From assembly GCA_040768125.1 (NCBI GenBank), contig JAXGNG010000006.1, positions 1 through 64,000 of the forward strand: DNA of 64,000 nt, written 5' to 3'. The notes beneath the pieces are model-generated. The model saw only the letters and a list, made by a program, of their open reading frames with translations. It was not told the DNA's origin and made no database searches. The translations under genes and the position numbers were made by a program. This document shows positions 60,746 to 64,000 of this stretch, in pieces; within the stretch, counting starts at the first letter, position 1, and each line of letters begins with the position of its first letter. The DNA is from RBG-16-49-21 sp040768125 (GTDB lineage: Bacteria > Spirochaetota > UBA4802 > UBA5550).

Positions 60746-61204
60746 ATGGAAAAGAGCTATTTCGAAGATTACCACGTCGGTGAAAAATTCGTATCGCCGG
60801 CGCGCACCATTACCGAATCGGACATACACGCCTTCGCCTCCCTCACCGGGGACTGGCATCCCGTGCATACCGACGTGGAATTCGCTAAACAGACGCCCTT
60901 CGGGGGCCGCATAGCCCACGGCATGCTTACCCTCTGCGTGGGAAGCGCGCTGATATTCAGGCTGGGACAGTACGTCACGCTGCCGAAGTCCTTCATCGCC
61001 TTTTACGGCATGGATTCCGTCAGGTTCGTGAACCCCGTTATGATCGGCGATACCATACGATGCGAGGTTGAAATCATCGCCCTGGAACACAAGGACGAGA
61101 AGAGGGGCATAATCGTTTCCCGGAATGCCATCAAGAACCAGAAAGACCAGGACGTCTGCGTGTACACGACCAGGGCCCTGGTGGGAAGAAATTCCCGGGG
61201 CTGA
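60746..61204 (+). CDS. MaoC-like hot-dog (R)-enoyl-CoA hydratase
   Basis: A 152-residue hot-dog protein. The hydratase motif is FASLTGDWHPVHTDVEFAKQ, then GGRIAHGMLT, with the catalytic Asp and His. It would add water to an enoyl-CoA, giving the (R)-3-hydroxyacyl-CoA. Its product could be the substrate of the thiolase-like retro-aldolase candidates. It lies 22 bases after the acyl-CoA dehydrogenase gene. Confidence 0.92.
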   Translation: MEKSYFEDYHVGEKFVSPARTITESDIHAFASLTGDWHPVHTDVEFAKQTPFGGRIAHGMLTLCVGSALIFRLGQYVTLPKSFIAFYGMDSVRFVNPVMIGDTIRCEVEIIALEHKDEKRGIIVSRNAIKNQKDQDVCVYTTRALVGRNSRG

Positions 61205-61225
61205 AGGGCGCGGGGGTTGAAAAAA

Positions 61226-61990
61226 ATGGCGTACAACTGGAAGTGCGAAAACATCGAAGCGCTTGTGGTGGGCGGAAGCCGGACCGGGGGGGGCGATTAT
61301 GGCCCCGGTGACTGCGTGCTTCTCGATTTCGAGAACCGCTTCTTTGCCATCGCCGACAGTTCGGTGCGCAATCCCGTCTTTTCCAGGAACCTGCTGCTCC
61401 AGGTACACGGAGCCATAGAGGAAGTCAGGAGCGGGATGGATGCGGGAGTGGGGATCGATTCGCTCTACAACCGGATCGATGAACGCCTGGATGAAATACT
61501 GGCGTCATGCTACGGGAAAGGCAGCTGTACCCTGACGGGGATCCTGGAACTGGAGACCGGGGCCGGGAACAGGGCGCTGCTCCTGCATACGGGAGACAGC
61601 AGCCTGACCATGTACGACGCGACGTCGGGGTCCGCCAGGGTCGTGTCCGTCAGCAATTTCTGGCTCGCGGGAAAGACGAAGAAGCTGTTTCAGCTTGAAG
61701 TCATCGACCTGCCGGCCGGGTGCTGGATTCTCCTGGCAACCGACGGGTTTATCGATGTGGTCAGGTCGCGGTATCCCGCCCTGGAGGAATTTCTTGCCTC
61801 CCGGCTCGCGGATGAGGGGGGCGACGATACGTTCCGGGAAATCGTGGCCATGCGTGACGGCGGGATGTTGTACGATGACGCCGGGATGATCCTGTTCAAA
61901 CCCGACGCGATTAAGGGGTGTCATGGCATGATCATCTCGGGGTGTGCCGGCGGGGATATTGAAAACGGCGTTACCATGACATATCGTTGA
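61226..61990 (+). CDS. PP2C-like protein phosphatase domain protein
   Basis: A 254-residue protein with the PP2C order of motifs: FFAIADSSVRNP, LLLHTGDSSLTMYD, ILLATDGFIDVVR and YDDAGMILFKPD. It has the main metal Asp positions but the first motif is not the usual DGxGG, so metal binding should be checked. It sits inside the acyl-CoA gene cluster, which is unusual. The ATG at 61226 follows GGGGG. Confidence 0.72.
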   Translation: MAYNWKCENIEALVVGGSRTGGGDYGPGDCVLLDFENRFFAIADSSVRNPVFSRNLLLQVHGAIEEVRSGMDAGVGIDSLYNRIDERLDEILASCYGKGSCTLTGILELETGAGNRALLLHTGDSSLTMYDATSGSARVVSVSNFWLAGKTKKLFQLEVIDLPAGCWILLATDGFIDVVRSRYPALEEFLASRLADEGGDDTFREIVAMRDGGMLYDDAGMILFKPDAIKGCHGMIISGCAGGDIENGVTMTYR

Positions 61991-62055
61991 ACGGAAGGCC
62001 TCCCGGCCGGATCCGGGCAGGCGATCACAATGGACGTGTTCCGCATGTGGCTTCA

Positions 62056-62077
62056 GGACGGCCCTGCGGGGCCGTCC
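62056..62077 (+). other. Hairpin in the leader of the second acyl-CoA dehydrogenase gene
   Basis: A perfect nine-base stem (GGACGGCCC / GGGCCGTCC) with a four-base loop, about 25 bases before the start codon. No T-run follows. It may control mRNA processing or translation; not a normal terminator. Confidence 0.4.
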
Positions 62078-62102
62078 GAAAGATTACAGGTAAGAGAGTG
62101 TG

Positions 62103-63971
62103 ATGATGGGTAACATGCTGGTGGATAAACGTGACGTGGAGTTCATCCTCTACGAACAATTCGACGTGATGAAGCTGACCGGGTATGAGGCGTTCAGCCA
62201 CCTTTCACGGGACGAATTTGACATGATAATCGAGCAGGCTTTCAGGTTCGCGGAAAACGAGATGCAACCCGCGAATGTCGATGGGGACCGGATCGGGGCC
62301 AGGTGGGACAACGGCACGGTGACCCTTCCCGAATCATTCCACCGTCCGCTCAAAATGTTCGGGGAGCACGGCTGGGTGAGCGTGTGCGAGGAAACCGAGC
62401 TGGGCGGCCTCATGCTGCCGGTGGTCATTTTCACCGCGTGCAACGAGGTCTTTCACGCCGCCAACACGGCGCTCAATCTCTACCCGAGCCTCGCACACGG
62501 CACCGCGACCATGATACGAAACCACGGCACCGAGGAACAGAAGAGCAGGTACCTTCAGAAAATCCTCACCTACGAGTGGACCGGATCAATGAACATCACC
62601 GAGCCGGAAGCGGGCAGTTCCCTGGCGCATATCAAAACCAGGGCTGAAAAGATAGACGACGTGCGATACAGGATAACGGGCCAGAAGATATTCATAACCG
62701 GGGGCGAGCATGACGCTCACCCCAACATCGTGCATCCTGTGCTGGCAAGGATAAAGGGGGACCCCCAGGGCATCAAGGGCATATCGATCTTCCTTGTGCC
62801 GAAATACCATGTCAATGACGACGGTTCCCTGGGCGCGCGGAATGACGTCACCTGCGCCGGCATTGAGCACAAAATGGGGATACGGGGTTCGGCCACCTGC
62901 CAGATGAACTTCGGAGACGCCGGGGAGTGCATCGGCGAGATACTGGGAAAGCCCGGGCAGGGTATCGCCATAATGTTTCTTATCATGAACGAGGAGCGTC
63001 TCAACGTGGGGGTCCAGAGCGTGGGACTCGCCTCCGGGGCGTACCAGAGCGCCCTACGATACGCCGCGGAACGAAGGCAGGGAGCGGATATCAGTAAAAA
63101 AAGCGGGGCGGATGACCCGGTTCCCATTATCAGGCACCCTGATGTGCGGCGCATGCTCCTGACGATGAAAGCCTACGTCGAGGGCCTCCGCGCCCTGAAT
63201 TATTACTCGGCCATGTGCATAGATCGAAAGAACGCGGAAGAGGACGAAGACAGGAAGAAGCTGTTTACCGGGCTTACCGAGCTCCTCACGCCGGTGTGCA
63301 AGGCCTATTCGTCCCTGAAGGGGTTCGAGGTGTGCAGCAACGCCATGAATATTTACGGCGGGTATGGTTACTGCATGGACTACCCGGTAGAGCAGTACCT
63401 CCGTGACCAGAAGATCACGGCGCTCTACGAGGGGACGAACGCCATCCACTCCATAGACCTTTTTGCCCGCAAGATGTCCATGGATAACGGCGCCGCATTC
63501 ACCGCGCTGCTGGATCTGATCCAGGAGACGATCGATGAAGCGGCGGGGGATCCTTCCCTGAAGGGCTATGCCGCCGGGGTCGCCGCGGCGAAGGAATCCC
63601 TGGAAAAAGCGACAGCCCACATGAAGGGGCTCATGGCGGAAGGAAAGGTAGCCGAATCGTTCCAGGACACGCTCATGCTGCTGGAGATCGTGGGCGATAC
63701 GATACTCGGCTGGATGTTCCTGTGGCAGGTAGGAATCGCCGAAAAAAAACTCGCGTCCCTGACGGCGGAAAACGGCGTTGTCTCCCCGGAAGACTGGGCG
63801 CGGTTCATACAGGAGAACAGGGACGCGGCTTTTTATTCAGGGAAGGTCAGCGCGGCGCGGTATTTCATTATGAAAATCCTTCCCATGGTTGAATCGAAAA
63901 CCAGGTTCGTCATGAACGAGGACCGATCGGTTCTTGACATTGAAGAGGTTTCCTTCGGTGAGGCAGTGTAG
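62103..63971 (+). CDS. DmdC-type acyl-CoA dehydrogenase, catalytic Glu present
   Basis: A 622-residue large acyl-CoA dehydrogenase. N-terminal segment KRDVEFILYEQF, FAD contacts MNITEPEAGSSLAH and GQKIFITGGEHD, and catalytic loop LYEGTNAIHS with the Glu at about residue 443. It is a paralogue of the gene at 58915 but keeps the standard base. The C-terminal helical domain (from about 470) is full length. Start either 62103 or the ATG at 62106. Confidence 0.92.
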   Translation: MMGNMLVDKRDVEFILYEQFDVMKLTGYEAFSHLSRDEFDMIIEQAFRFAENEMQPANVDGDRIGARWDNGTVTLPESFHRPLKMFGEHGWVSVCEETELGGLMLPVVIFTACNEVFHAANTALNLYPSLAHGTATMIRNHGTEEQKSRYLQKILTYEWTGSMNITEPEAGSSLAHIKTRAEKIDDVRYRITGQKIFITGGEHDAHPNIVHPVLARIKGDPQGIKGISIFLVPKYHVNDDGSLGARNDVTCAGIEHKMGIRGSATCQMNFGDAGECIGEILGKPGQGIAIMFLIMNEERLNVGVQSVGLASGAYQSALRYAAERRQGADISKKSGADDPVPIIRHPDVRRMLLTMKAYVEGLRALNYYSAMCIDRKNAEEDEDRKKLFTGLTELLTPVCKAYSSLKGFEVCSNAMNIYGGYGYCMDYPVEQYLRDQKITALYEGTNAIHSIDLFARKMSMDNGAAFTALLDLIQETIDEAAGDPSLKGYAAGVAAAKESLEKATAHMKGLMAEGKVAESFQDTLMLLEIVGDTILGWMFLWQVGIAEKKLASLTAENGVVSPEDWARFIQENRDAAFYSGKVSAARYFIMKILPMVESKTRFVMNEDRSVLDIEEVSFGEAV

Positions 63972-64000
63972 TTTCAACGATGGGTCGATCCGGGGGAACC

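Overview
The window is 64 kb of GC-rich bacterial chromosome, densely coded on both strands, with no rRNA, tRNA, CRISPR array, transposase or phage gene that I can recognise. The cell looks like a chemotactic, salt-adapted bacterium able to degrade lipid-like acids: it has two methyl-accepting signal transducers, a CarD regulator next to a PIN-TRAM membrane protein, ectoine synthesis, and many acyl-CoA enzymes. CarD, YacL-like and transducer sequence style would fit a spirochaete, but this is a weak inference and the sequence alone does not settle the phylum.

Layout. 0-6 kb: a fatty acyl-CoA synthetase cut by the window edge, a chemoreceptor-like protein, an MgtE magnesium channel and a small membrane protein with a clean terminator. 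6-12 kb (minus strand): a tight run with a double-cubane cluster protein and its ATP-dependent activator, a cysteine desulfurase, YedF, a DUF3343 protein, an HAD protein and a Mop-type molybdate-binding protein. This is a selenium/molybdenum/Fe-S maturation theme. 12-24 kb: a bile-acid-symporter-type transporter with an extra periplasmic domain, a phosphatase, PBP1A, CarD, a PIN-TRAM protein, a malic-enzyme-like protein, a sensor lipoprotein and a methyltransferase. 24-27 kb: the ectABC operon with a good sigma-70-like promoter. 27-36 kb: mixed housekeeping and hypothetical genes (ABC-F ATPase, HAD phosphatase, ferritin-VIT1 fusion, esterases, a beta-propeller lipoprotein).

36-41 kb (minus strand): a redox cluster with a 3-beta-HSD-like dehydrogenase, a fumarate-reductase/ketosteroid-dehydrogenase-like flavoprotein, an SDR and two Fe-S proteins. 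41.5-64 kb: a large lipid-catabolism region. A TetR regulator resembling FadR of Bacillus sits among three near-identical palindromes, placed before a secreted lipase-like hydrolase, a second transducer and the regulator itself. Downstream follow 3-hydroxyacyl-CoA dehydrogenase, enoyl-CoA hydratase and thiolase.

Then comes the most unusual part. Two copies of a paired thiolase-like module (types A and B) lack the thiolase nucleophile cysteine and are accompanied by four DUF35 zinc-ribbon/OB-fold proteins. Between the modules sit a CrtC-like lipocalin hydratase, a CrtI-like FAD enzyme and a second true thiolase. After them come two DmdC-type acyl-CoA dehydrogenases (one with Asp at the catalytic-base position), a MaoC hydratase and a PP2C-like phosphatase. 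The A-B-DUF35 arrangement resembles the actinobacterial sterol side-chain genes ltp3-ltp4-DUF35, whose relatives act as retro-aldolases. My working hypothesis is that this region degrades beta-branched (isoprenoid or steroid-like) acyl-CoAs by hydration and retro-aldol cleavage. That is inference, not demonstrated.
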